Source: Allomuricauda sp. (GTDB lineage: Bacteria; Bacteroidota; Bacteroidia; Flavobacteriales; Flavobacteriaceae). Taken from it: a DNA stretch of 64,000 bases. Numbering within the stretch: position 1 is the first letter of the stretch; the number at the start of each line of letters is the position of its first letter. Shown here in pieces: positions 16,646 to 24,489 of this stretch. Where the stretch lies: the NCBI GenBank assembly GCA_030148335.1, contig JASBTQ010000007.1:1-64000 (forward strand), read 5' to 3'. Below the pieces are notes generated by a model that was given only the letters and a program-made list of their open reading frames with translations, searched no databases and was not told the DNA's origin. The position numbers and the translations under genes were made by a program.

Positions 16646-16963
16646 TTACTCCTCCCCAGTATTCTCCAGACCTTCAGTGTCCAAAGAGCCTTCCTCTTCT
16701 GAATCGGAATCGGTGTCGACGTCCTCATGGACTTCCATGGCCATCACCAAACGTTTGCTCACTTTCACGAGATATGCGGTGTCCTCTGTACGTACTTCGA
16801 TGCATTCCACCACTTCATTGCTGGCATTCCGGTAGGTGACAATATCATCGTCATCGTACCCATCCGGAAATTTCTCCACGAGTAGGTTCAGGATATGGTT
16901 GTCGAGCTTTTTATAGTCCACGATAACACGCTTCAACGTCATTGGTTGTCTGTTCTTCATCAT
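16646..16963 (-). CDS. Small protein with acidic tail, coupled to DHS-like gene
   Basis: The track ORF starts inside the DHS-like gene. The likely start is 16963, where TGATG overlaps the DHS-like stop, or 16960. The resulting protein of about 105 residues has a basic/hydrophobic first half (MTLKRVIVDYKKLDNHILNLL), a YDDDDIVTYRN segment and a conserved-looking IEVRTEDTAYLVKVSKRL, then an acidic Asp/Glu/Ser-rich tail. I know no function; similar flavobacterial proteins are sometimes automatically labelled DNA primase without evidence. Its coupling to the polyamine operon is its main clue. Confidence 0.7.
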   Translation of the reverse strand: MMKNRQPMTLKRVIVDYKKLDNHILNLLVEKFPDGYDDDDIVTYRNASNEVVECIEVRTEDTAYLVKVSKRLVMAMEVHEDVDTDSDSEEEGSLDTEGLENTGEE

Positions 16964-17937
16964 CACATGTCTAGGAGGTATGCAAAAATTAGGGGCGCCA
17001 CAATGGTCGCATCCGATTCCACAATGAACTTGGGGGTGTCTATATCCAATTTCCCCCATGTGATCTTTTCATTGGGCACAGCACCGGAGTAGGAACCGTA
17101 ACTTGTGGTGGAATCGCTGATCTGACAGAAATAGCTCCAGAATGGGGTCTCTGTCTGCTCCAAATCCTGATAAAGCATAGGCACTACGCAAATGGGGAAG
17201 TCCCCCGCAATACCTCCCCCTATTTGGAAGAAACCGATACCTTTTTCAGAGTTTTTTTGGTACCAATCGGCCAAAAAGGTCATGTACTCGATACCTGACT
17301 TCATGGTACTCGCCTTCAGCTCGCCCTTGATCACATAACTGGCAAAGATGTTCCCCATGGTACTGTCCTCCCAACCTGGGACCACAATGGGCAGGTTCTT
17401 CTTGGCAGCCGCATACATCCAGGAATCCTTGATGTCTATCTCATAATATTGCTCCAAAACGCCCGAAAGCAGGAGCTTGTACATAAATTCATGGGGGAAA
17501 TAGCGCTCGCCTTTGTCATCGGCATCTTTCCAGATCTTGTAAATGTGCTGTTGCAAGCGTCTAAAGGCCTCCTCTTCGGGGATGCAGGTATCGGTAACGC
17601 GGTTCAGTCCCTTTTCCAACAGTTCCCATTCTTGCTGTGGGGTAAGGTCCCTATAGTTGGGCACCCTTCGGTAGTGGGAATGCGCCACAAGGTTCATGAG
17701 ATCCTCTTCCAAGTTGGCACCTGTGCACGAGACAATGTGTACTTTATCGGTGCGTATGATATCGGCGAAGATCTTGCCCAGTTCCGCCGTACTCATGGCG
17801 CCGGCAAGGGACACCAACATCTTGGAACCCTGCTCCAACTGGGCCTCATACCCTTTGGCGGCATCCACCAATGCGGCAGAGTTGAAGTGCAAAAAATATT
17901 TTTGAATGAATTGTGATATTTCTCCTTTATTGTTCAT
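16963..17937 (-). CDS. Deoxyhypusine synthase-like protein
   Basis: This 324-residue NAD-dependent polyamine enzyme fold has the Rossmann-like VHIVSCTGANLEEDLMNLVAHSH, GGGIAGDFP and the lysine in KITWGKLD (about residue 296), equivalent by pattern to human DHS Lys329, which carries the aminobutyl intermediate. The human KHH motif after the glycine run is replaced by AGDF. Bacteria lack eIF5A, and bacterial members are thought to transfer aminobutyl groups between small polyamines, for example to make homospermidine. I chose the Met at 17937; the ORF could also start at 17949. It overlaps speB and follows it in the operon. Confidence 0.85.
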   Translation of the reverse strand: MNNKGEISQFIQKYFLHFNSAALVDAAKGYEAQLEQGSKMLVSLAGAMSTAELGKIFADIIRTDKVHIVSCTGANLEEDLMNLVAHSHYRRVPNYRDLTPQQEWELLEKGLNRVTDTCIPEEEAFRRLQQHIYKIWKDADDKGERYFPHEFMYKLLLSGVLEQYYEIDIKDSWMYAAAKKNLPIVVPGWEDSTMGNIFASYVIKGELKASTMKSGIEYMTFLADWYQKNSEKGIGFFQIGGGIAGDFPICVVPMLYQDLEQTETPFWSYFCQISDSTTSYGSYSGAVPNEKITWGKLDIDTPKFIVESDATIVAPLIFAYLLDM

Positions 17938-18868
17938 CGTAATCGTCAATTGGGTTTACGGATTTCTTAAAGTTATCATTGTTTTCCTCAAATCCGTCCT
18001 CTAAGTAATCATTCTTTTTTAAAAATTTATAGCTCAACATTTTGTAGTACAGCTTTGCGGCCAAAAAATCGGAAGATCTTTCCTGTGCGTTGGGGCACAG
18101 CTCCACAATATCAAAGCCCACTACGTTTTTCTCCTCAAAGACCCTTTTTAGAAAATCCAGGGTTTCATACCAGAAAAGCCCTCCTGGTTCCGGTGTCCCG
18201 GTAGATGGCAGTATGGAGGGGTCAAAAGCGTCCAGGTCAAAACTGATGTAAACATTATCTGTCATCAGATCTAGAGCGGTGTCCATCCAAAAATCATCGG
18301 TGACCATTTCATGTGCAAAGAACACCTTGTCCCGATCCATGACCAAAGTTTCCGAATGGTCCATACTTCGGATGCCCACCTGCACCAAATTTGTGGTCTC
18401 ATTGGCTTCTCGCATGGCACAGGCATGGTTGTATCGGGAACCGTTGTATTCCTTTCTCAGATCGGCATGGGCATCCAAGTGCAGAACGGTAAGGTCTTCA
18501 AAACATTCATTGAACGCCCTAATGGCCCCAATGGAAATAGAATGCTCCCCACCGATCATGGTGACCAGCTTGTTCCTTTTGATGTATTCCTTTACGGTTT
18601 TATGGACGGCATCCACCATCTGTTCAGGGGAATCCAGCGCATCGATGGAATCGGCCAGATAAATGCCCTGTCTATAGACCTCGGTATCCGTTTCAATGTC
18701 ATACCACTCCATGTTCTCCGATGCTTCCAAAAAGGCCTCGGGGCCTTTGTCGGCACCCTTCCCCCATGTACTGGTGCCATCATAGGGCACGGGCAACAAT
18801 ATTACTTTGGCTTTTTCAGGAGATGCGTATTCCTTTGGAATACCGGCATATATTCTATTCGTTTTCAT
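17927..18868 (-). CDS. speB: Agmatinase family ureohydrolase
   Basis: Agmatinase hydrolyses agmatine to putrescine and urea. All Mn-binding motifs are present: IGGEHS, LHLDAHADLR and ISFDLDAFDPS. The N-terminal LLPVPYDGTSTWGKGADKGP is the usual ureohydrolase opening. Arginase is the main alternative, but the gene lies 18 bp after an arginine decarboxylase, which makes agmatine the logical substrate. The C-terminus has an unusual hydrophilic tail of about 30 residues (DYLEDGFEENNDNFKKSVNP) that overlaps the start region of the DHS-like gene. Confidence 0.92.
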   Translation of the reverse strand: MKTNRIYAGIPKEYASPEKAKVILLPVPYDGTSTWGKGADKGPEAFLEASENMEWYDIETDTEVYRQGIYLADSIDALDSPEQMVDAVHKTVKEYIKRNKLVTMIGGEHSISIGAIRAFNECFEDLTVLHLDAHADLRKEYNGSRYNHACAMREANETTNLVQVGIRSMDHSETLVMDRDKVFFAHEMVTDDFWMDTALDLMTDNVYISFDLDAFDPSILPSTGTPEPGGLFWYETLDFLKRVFEEKNVVGFDIVELCPNAQERSSDFLAAKLYYKMLSYKFLKKNDYLEDGFEENNDNFKKSVNPIDDYDEQ

Positions 18869-18886
18869 TTGGGATTATTGTTCATA

Positions 18887-20341
18887 TCAATTTTTGCTGG
18901 GCACGGGCAGCTTCTTCGAAGCCACTAGGCTATCCGATGATTTCTTCGCCCCATAACCGAGTATGGAAAGGAATTCGCCCGCAGTTTGTTGTTCAGCAAA
19001 GACAGAGGTCTTCAACTTCCCTTCCTTGTCCTTGTTGATCAGTATGTGCTTGGGATGTGGGATAAGACAGTGCTGTAGCCCCCCAAACCCACCAATGGTT
19101 TCTTGGTAGGCACCCGTATTGAAGAATCCGATGTAGAGCGGCCTGTCCTTTCTGTATTTCGGAAGATAAATAGCGTTCATGTGCTGCTCCGAGTTGTAAT
19201 AATCGTCACTATCGCAGGTGAGTCCACCCAACAGCACCCTTTCATATTCTTCGTTCCACCTGTTGATGGACAGGGTAATGAACCTTTTGCTGATGGCCCA
19301 CGAATCGGGCATGGTGGTAATGAACGATGAATTGATCATGTTCCACTTTTCCCTGTCGTTCTGCTGTTTTTGATAGAGGACCTCATAGATGGTGCCGCCA
19401 CTTTCGCCCACCGTGAAACTTCCAAATTCGGTGAAGATATTGGGCACTTCCACCCCAGCCTCTTCGCATGCCTGTTTGATCTGATGGATGATCTCATCCA
19501 CCATGTACTCGTAATCATATTCGAACGCCAAGGAGTTCTTTATGGGAAACCCACCGCCAATATTGAGGCTGTCCAAGGTTGGGCACACTTTTTTGAGGCT
19601 GATGTACACCTTCAAACATTTCAAAAGTTCGTTCCAGTAATAGGCCGTGTCCCGGATGCCCGTATTGATGAAAAAGTGGAGCATTTTCAGCTCGACCTTG
19701 GGATTCTCCTTTATGGATTGGTTGTAGAAAGGCACAATGTTCTTGTACCCAATGCCCAACCTAGAGGTGTAAAACTCGAATTTTGGCTCTTCCTCGGAAG
19801 CAATACGGATGCCTACCTTGAAATTGCCGTCGATGGCATCGCTCAGTAGCTCTATTTCCTCATAATTATCGATAATCGGAATGCAGTTCTTGTGCCCATT
19901 GTTCATCAATCGTGCTATGTTCTGGATGTATTGGTCCCTTTTGAAGCCATTGCAGATCACGTAGGTGTCCTTGGTGACCTTGCCTGTTTTCTTCAAGTGC
20001 TCCACGATGTCAATATCAAAGGCCGATGAGGTCTCTATATGGATGTCGTTTTTCAATGCCTCGTTCAGCACATGCTCAAAATGGGAACTTTTGGTACAGT
20101 AGCAATAGTGGTAAGAACCCGAATAATCATGCTTCTTCATGGCCTCCCCGAACCATTTCTTTGCCCGTTGGATGTTGTCCGATATCTTGGGGAGATAGGT
20201 GAATTTTAAGGGTGTACCATAGCGCTGTATCAAATCATACAGGTCTATGCCATGGAACTGAAGTTTGTTATCCTGTAGTGTGAATTCCTCTTGTGGAAAA
20301 TCGTAGGTCTGCTCGATTAGATCGATATATTTTGTTTTCAT
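18887..20341 (-). CDS. speA: Arginine decarboxylase, fold-type III PLP
   Basis: The 484-residue enzyme belongs to the alanine-racemase-fold decarboxylases. The sequence shows the YHYCYCTKSSHFEHVL strand carrying the PLP lysine, the HFFINTGIRDTAYYW segment, the GGGFPI phosphate-binding glycines, FTEFGSF and the C-terminal GLTCDSDDYY with the active-site Cys-Asp. The family makes agmatine from arginine; the adjacent agmatinase supports this. It is shorter than the E. coli SpeA and matches the flavobacterial type. It is the first gene of the polyamine operon, preceded by a long structured leader. Confidence 0.92.
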   Translation of the reverse strand: MKTKYIDLIEQTYDFPQEEFTLQDNKLQFHGIDLYDLIQRYGTPLKFTYLPKISDNIQRAKKWFGEAMKKHDYSGSYHYCYCTKSSHFEHVLNEALKNDIHIETSSAFDIDIVEHLKKTGKVTKDTYVICNGFKRDQYIQNIARLMNNGHKNCIPIIDNYEEIELLSDAIDGNFKVGIRIASEEEPKFEFYTSRLGIGYKNIVPFYNQSIKENPKVELKMLHFFINTGIRDTAYYWNELLKCLKVYISLKKVCPTLDSLNIGGGFPIKNSLAFEYDYEYMVDEIIHQIKQACEEAGVEVPNIFTEFGSFTVGESGGTIYEVLYQKQQNDREKWNMINSSFITTMPDSWAISKRFITLSINRWNEEYERVLLGGLTCDSDDYYNSEQHMNAIYLPKYRKDRPLYIGFFNTGAYQETIGGFGGLQHCLIPHPKHILINKDKEGKLKTSVFAEQQTAGEFLSILGYGAKKSSDSLVASKKLPVPSKN

Positions 20342-20617
20342 TTAAATTTCGTATTGATAAAAAAACTGATAGCTAATTTTTGTGGACAAATGAGCAGCAA
20401 GTTCTCAGATACGAAACTCAAATACAGTATATGCAACAAAGAAGGGAGTCCGTGAAAAATCACGGATGATGGAGTGTTTTTCGGAAGTCGTCCCTAAAAT
20501 CCGGTGTCTTGACCTGAAGACGGCTTTTTGGGTTGACTTCCTTATTCCCAAAAGCCCGAACATGAAAAAAGTTTTCAACGCAATTAGGTGATGTGTCCCA
20601 ATATTCTGGACTCATTC
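20342..20617 (-). promoter_or_regulatory. Long structured 5' leader of speA
   Basis: The predicted transcript has a 276-nt leader before the speA ATG. In transcript sense it contains a near-complete hairpin GGCTTTTGGG/CCCAAAAAGCC (one bulge), a GGAAGTC inside that loop which can instead pair with GACTTCC downstream, and a perfect hairpin TCCGTGA-TTTT-TCACGGA (20452-20469 region). Overlapping pairing choices are a hallmark of switching leaders. No known riboswitch is recognised, including guanidine-I. Confidence 0.45.
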
Positions 20618-20623
20618 AGGGGT

Positions 20624-20652
20624 CAAACATAAACAAAAAACAAATACGTCAA
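20624..20652 (-). promoter_or_regulatory. speA promoter, TTG-N18-TATGTTTG
   Basis: TATGTTTG (20624-20631 on minus) matches TAnnTTTG and lies 18 bp from a TTG (20650-20652), close to the Bacteroidota -33/-7 spacing. The predicted start is near 20617, giving the long leader. The remaining sequence to 20798 shows no gene and no clear iorB terminator. Confidence 0.55.
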
Positions 20653-20798
20653 CTTTTTTTGCAAAAAAAAATCAATCATCATAAATCGATGTAAATCAAA
20701 TAGTTAATAGTAACGAAACTCCATTACCCTGCTGCTATTTGTTCCAAAGGCAATAAAATAAGAACCTGAACGCCTTCACCGGCATTCCAAATATGATG

Positions 20799-23000
20799 TT
20801 ACCCTACCAAGGGTGGTCTCTCATTGATAAAAGGTTGGCTGTAATGTCGCCTACCCGTAGCTTTGTACAGCGCATTGGCCAATGCACCCACGATCGGCGG
20901 CAATGAGGGTTCTCCCAAGCCTGTTGGGTCGATACCATTGTCCACAAAGAACGTCTCGATTTCCCTGGGTGCCTCGGTATTCCGAATCAATCTATACCTA
21001 TCAAAGTTGGATTGTTCCGGTTTTCCATCCTTGAAGGACAAGGCACTATAGGTAGCGTGGCCTATACCGTCCACAATGCCCCCTTCAACCTGGTTTTTGG
21101 CACTCATAGGGTTGATGACGATGCCGCAGTCCACGGCACACCATACTTTGTCCACTCTTGGTATTCCATCCCCATCTTCCAAATCCAAAACTTGGGCCAC
21201 ATAGGAATTATGGCAAAAGTAGGCGGACACCCCTCTCGATTTTCCATTGGCAGCACCCCAATTGGATTTTTCCTTTACCAACTTGAGCACTCCGGCGTAA
21301 CGTTCGGGGTCGTAATCGTTTTTATCGGGTTCGCCCACAGGATTGTTGATGGCCCTGTCGAACAGTTCCAAACGGAACTCGATAGGGTCTTTTCCTGAAG
21401 CTTCGGCCACCTCGTCCATAAAGGCCTGCTCCGCTCCTGCGATAAAGTTGGAACGGGGAGCACGCCATGCCCCAGTGGTCACATTGGTCTGCAAGCTATG
21501 CTTCTCGGCCAAATAATTGTCCACGGCACCTGCCGGAAAACGGTTTTCAAAGACGAGATCATCATTGGTTCCCGCACCCCTTACGTGCCAAGCGATAAGG
21601 TTGCCATTTTCATCCAGCCCTGCTTTGTACTTAATTTTATACGCTGGGCGATAGGTGCCTTGCGTCATATCGTCTTCACGGGTGTAGACCAACTTGACGG
21701 GAGCATTCATTTTTTGGGAGATGACGGCCGCTTCCACGGCAAAAGTACCATACAGACGTCGACCAAAACCGCCGCCCATTCGGGTCATCATCACATCTAT
21801 TTTCTCAACGGGCATGCCCAATCTGGACGCCAAGGTCAGCTCCAAAAACTCCGGGGTCTGTATGGGGCCCAACAGTTCTGCTTTCTCGGGAGTAACATGG
21901 GCAAAAAAGTTCATCGGTTCCATGGTATTGTGCGCCAAATAAGGGGCTGAATAAGTGCTTTCCACAATCTTCGCCGCCTTTTTGAAGGCTGCTTCCACAT
22001 CACCATCCTTTCGTGCCGGTTGCTCGGTTGCTTTCTCCAACAATGCGGTAAGGGCTTCATCGTGATAAGCCGTGCTTTCCAGCTTGGAATCTTCCTCCCA
22101 CTCCACTTCGAGGGCTTTCTTGGCCTGCATGCATTCCCAGGTACTGTTGCCCACAATGGCCACAAGTTCGGGAATCCCTCCCCCATCTGACCATTGTTTT
22201 TCCGTGTCTTCTGGGTATACCTCAAAATGGAACACATCTTTGATGCCCGGCATGGATTTTACCGAGTCGGCGTTCATTGCTTTGTATTTCATGCCAAATG
22301 CGGGGGGATGCACTATCATCGCCGTGAGCATTCCCTCTCGGTAAACATCCAGACCAAACAATGGTTTTCCGGTGGCGATTTTTTCACCATCCACATTTTT
22401 GATGTCCGTACCTATGATCGAAAAATTCGTATTCTCTTTCAGTTCGACTTCCTCTGGCACCTCAATGCCCGTAGCCGCTGAGGCCATTTCTCCAAAACCG
22501 GCCGATTTGCCACTGGCCTCATGTATCAATTGCCCTTCTTTTGTGGTGATTTCGCTGGAAGGAACCTGCCAGGCCTCTGCCGCGGCTTCCTTCAACATAT
22601 GCCTTGCCGTAGCCCCGGCCATGCGGAGGCTTTCCCACCCTTGTCGGATGGATTGGCTTCCCCCTGCCAATTGTCGTGTAAAAATTGCGGTGTTCAAGGG
22701 AGCTTGCTCCACGATCACATCTTTCCAGGCTACATCCAATTCTTCCGCGATGATCATGGGCATGGCGGTTTTCACATTTTGTCCAATCTCTGGATTGGGC
22801 GACATGATGGTCACCAGACCATTGTCCCCTACCTTGAGGAAGCCATTCAGTTCGAACCACTCCTTGGGCAAACTTCTGACCTGTTCTGGGGTCATCTTGC
22901 AAGATGCCAGCCAGTTGAAGCCCAAAACCAGACCTCCACCGGCCAAACCTGTATTTCTTATGAAGGCCCGACGGCCAATTTTTGTCTTTACAAGTGTCAT
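20799..23000 (-). CDS. Molybdopterin-binding subunit, isoquinoline 1-oxidoreductase-like
   Basis: This xanthine-dehydrogenase-family large subunit has 733 residues. It begins with a twin-arginine signal (GRRAFIRNTGLAGGGLVLG), so it is exported folded with its cofactor. Molybdopterin-binding motifs include RMGGGFGRRLYG, GAWRAPRSNF and GIGHATYSALSF, and a catalytic Glu is expected in the C-terminal GLGEPSLPP. The domain duplication typical of IorB-type subunits fits. The partner 2Fe-2S subunit is encoded 25 bp upstream. Substrate is unknown; family members oxidise N-heterocycles or aldehydes. No maturation (XdhC/mocA) gene is present in the window. Confidence 0.92.
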   Translation of the reverse strand: MTLVKTKIGRRAFIRNTGLAGGGLVLGFNWLASCKMTPEQVRSLPKEWFELNGFLKVGDNGLVTIMSPNPEIGQNVKTAMPMIIAEELDVAWKDVIVEQAPLNTAIFTRQLAGGSQSIRQGWESLRMAGATARHMLKEAAAEAWQVPSSEITTKEGQLIHEASGKSAGFGEMASAATGIEVPEEVELKENTNFSIIGTDIKNVDGEKIATGKPLFGLDVYREGMLTAMIVHPPAFGMKYKAMNADSVKSMPGIKDVFHFEVYPEDTEKQWSDGGGIPELVAIVGNSTWECMQAKKALEVEWEEDSKLESTAYHDEALTALLEKATEQPARKDGDVEAAFKKAAKIVESTYSAPYLAHNTMEPMNFFAHVTPEKAELLGPIQTPEFLELTLASRLGMPVEKIDVMMTRMGGGFGRRLYGTFAVEAAVISQKMNAPVKLVYTREDDMTQGTYRPAYKIKYKAGLDENGNLIAWHVRGAGTNDDLVFENRFPAGAVDNYLAEKHSLQTNVTTGAWRAPRSNFIAGAEQAFMDEVAEASGKDPIEFRLELFDRAINNPVGEPDKNDYDPERYAGVLKLVKEKSNWGAANGKSRGVSAYFCHNSYVAQVLDLEDGDGIPRVDKVWCAVDCGIVINPMSAKNQVEGGIVDGIGHATYSALSFKDGKPEQSNFDRYRLIRNTEAPREIETFFVDNGIDPTGLGEPSLPPIVGALANALYKATGRRHYSQPFINERPPLVG

Positions 23001-23025
23001 GATCGTATGTTTTTGGTGTAGTGGA

Positions 23026-23481
23026 TTATGATTTGGCTGCCATTTTCACGGCTTTTCGTATTCTGAGATAGGTACCGCAACGACAGATGTTTCCGTTCAT
23101 GGCGGTTTCTATTTCTTCATCCGTAGGGGTAGGGTTGGTCTCCAAAAGTGCAGACGCCGTCATGATTTGACCAGCCTGACAATACCCACATTGGGGCACA
23201 TCTACCTCCAACCAAGCTTTTTGTACGGGGTGGTCCCCTTTTTCGGACAGTCCTTCAATGGTCGTGATCTTCTGCTCTCCTATGGAAGATACGGTAAGCA
23301 CGCATGATCGGGTCGCCTTGCCATCCAAGTGTATGGTACAGGCACCGCACTGGGCTATGCCACATCCGTATTTAGTGCCGACCAGGTTCAAATGATCGCG
23401 CAAAACCCATAGGATGGGCGTGGATGGATCTACATCCACCTCTTGTTTTTTTCCGTTGATGTTGAGTGTATATGTCGCCAT
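23026..23481 (-). CDS. (2Fe-2S)-binding subunit of molybdenum hydroxylase
   Basis: The 151-residue IorA-type subunit has a plant-type ferredoxin motif ([18 protein letters not shown], with a further Cys in TRSC) and the C-terminal four-helix cluster motif ([23 protein letters not shown]). It passes electrons from the molybdopterin site to an acceptor, usually a cytochrome in this export-linked branch. It has no signal of its own and would be carried by the Tat signal of the large subunit. A 37-bp palindrome lies about 80 bp upstream of its start. Confidence 0.95.
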   Translation of the reverse strand: MATYTLNINGKKQEVDVDPSTPILWVLRDHLNLVGTKYGCGIAQCGACTIHLDGKATRSCVLTVSSIGEQKITTIEGLSEKGDHPVQKAWLEVDVPQCGYCQAGQIMTASALLETNPTPTDEEIETAMNGNICRCGTYLRIRKAVKMAAKS

Positions 23482-23560
23482 GATATAAAAATTCCTCTTG
23501 AAGGTAAAGATTTCCTTCTAAAGATGGCTCACTTTCCTTGAACATCGTTAAAAAATTAAC

Positions 23561-23597
23561 ATCGATTTTACGTTTTGGAAGGTTACTTAAAATCGAT
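23561..23597. promoter_or_regulatory. Palindromic operator candidate upstream of iorAB-like genes
   Basis: ATCGATTTTA (23561-23570) and TAAAATCGAT (23588-23597) are perfect inverted 10-mers separated by 17 bp, 80-116 bp upstream of the 2Fe-2S gene start. No T-run follows, so it is unlikely to be a terminator. A regulator-binding role is inferred. Confidence 0.5.
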
Positions 23598-23655
23598 TTA
23601 AATAAGAAGTCTCTTTCTACATATGGTTTTCCAGGTACTGAACCACGATCCAATC

Positions 23656-24489
23656 CTATCGAAACTGCAAGCGGGCAAGGACAGGTAGGTGGTCGGATGG
23701 GTACCTACAATCTTTGGAATCGCTCAAAATGGCACTTTTGAGCACTTCAAATTCATCGGACACAAAAACATAGTCTATCCTTCGCTCCACAGGTTTGTTG
23801 AATTCAAAACCATTGAAAGTTCCTTTTGGTCCAAAGGCATTTTCACCTGCGGCCAGATGGGTATCGGCCATTTGGGTGAGGATTACCTGAACCCCGGGGC
23901 TATCGCTTTCCAGGTTGAAATCCCCCGTCACCACGACTGGGAGGTCTTCAGTGTTCAGTTCCTTTATTTTTCTGAGGATGAGTTTGGAGCTCTCCTCTCT
24001 GGCCTTCACCCCAACATGGTCAAAATGGGTATTGAAGACCATAAACTTTTTGCCATCCTCCTTATTTTCAAAAAGTCCATAGGTACAGATACGCGGCAAA
24101 GCGGCGTCCCATCCTTTGGATGGGGTTGTTGGTGTTTCGGACAGCCAAAATGTGGATTGCTCCAATAAATCGAGTTTTTCTTTGTTGTAGAATATAGCGG
24201 TAAACTCCCCCCTGTCATCCCCATGGTCACGCCCCACTCCAAAATAAGTGTAGTTCCCCAGTCCGTTGTCAATGTCCTTCAACTGATGCACAAGCCCTTC
24301 TTGGGTTCCAAAGACATCGGGGGCATAGAAATTCAATTGGGATATAAGAAACTCTTTTCGGTTGTCCCAATTATTAGGTTTGTCATCGGGGTTGTCATAT
24401 CTGATATTATAGGAAATGACATCGATTGTTTGACTTTGGACATTGAAAAATGTGCCTATTGCAAAAAGCGCTACATAAATATTTTTCAT
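23656..24489 (-). CDS. Secreted endonuclease/exonuclease/phosphatase-family protein
   Basis: The 277-residue protein has a signal peptide (NIYVALFAIGTFFNVQSQ) and the EEP fold: ISYNIRYDNPD, the metal-binding Glu in FGTQEGLV, VFNTHFDHVG, the GDFNLESDSPG strand and the C-terminal SDHLPVLARL. Members are Mg-dependent phosphodiesterases or sugar-phosphate phosphatases; secreted Bacteroidota members are often found in glycan loci. It overlaps the sulfatase stop by 4 bp (ATGA) and is the last gene of the PUL. The substrate could be a phosphodiester-linked glycan or nucleic acid. Confidence 0.88.
   Translation of the reverse strand: MKNIYVALFAIGTFFNVQSQTIDVISYNIRYDNPDDKPNNWDNRKEFLISQLNFYAPDVFGTQEGLVHQLKDIDNGLGNYTYFGVGRDHGDDRGEFTAIFYNKEKLDLLEQSTFWLSETPTTPSKGWDAALPRICTYGLFENKEDGKKFMVFNTHFDHVGVKAREESSKLILRKIKELNTEDLPVVVTGDFNLESDSPGVQVILTQMADTHLAAGENAFGPKGTFNGFEFNKPVERRIDYVFVSDEFEVLKSAILSDSKDCRYPSDHLPVLARLQFR

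Noticed and set aside
18311-18928. 205-aa plus-strand ORF opposite speB
   Set aside because: speB metal motifs confirm the minus strand as coding.
20342-20617. Guanidine-I (ykkC) riboswitch in the speA leader
   Set aside because: The conserved ykkC core sequences are absent, although structure is present.
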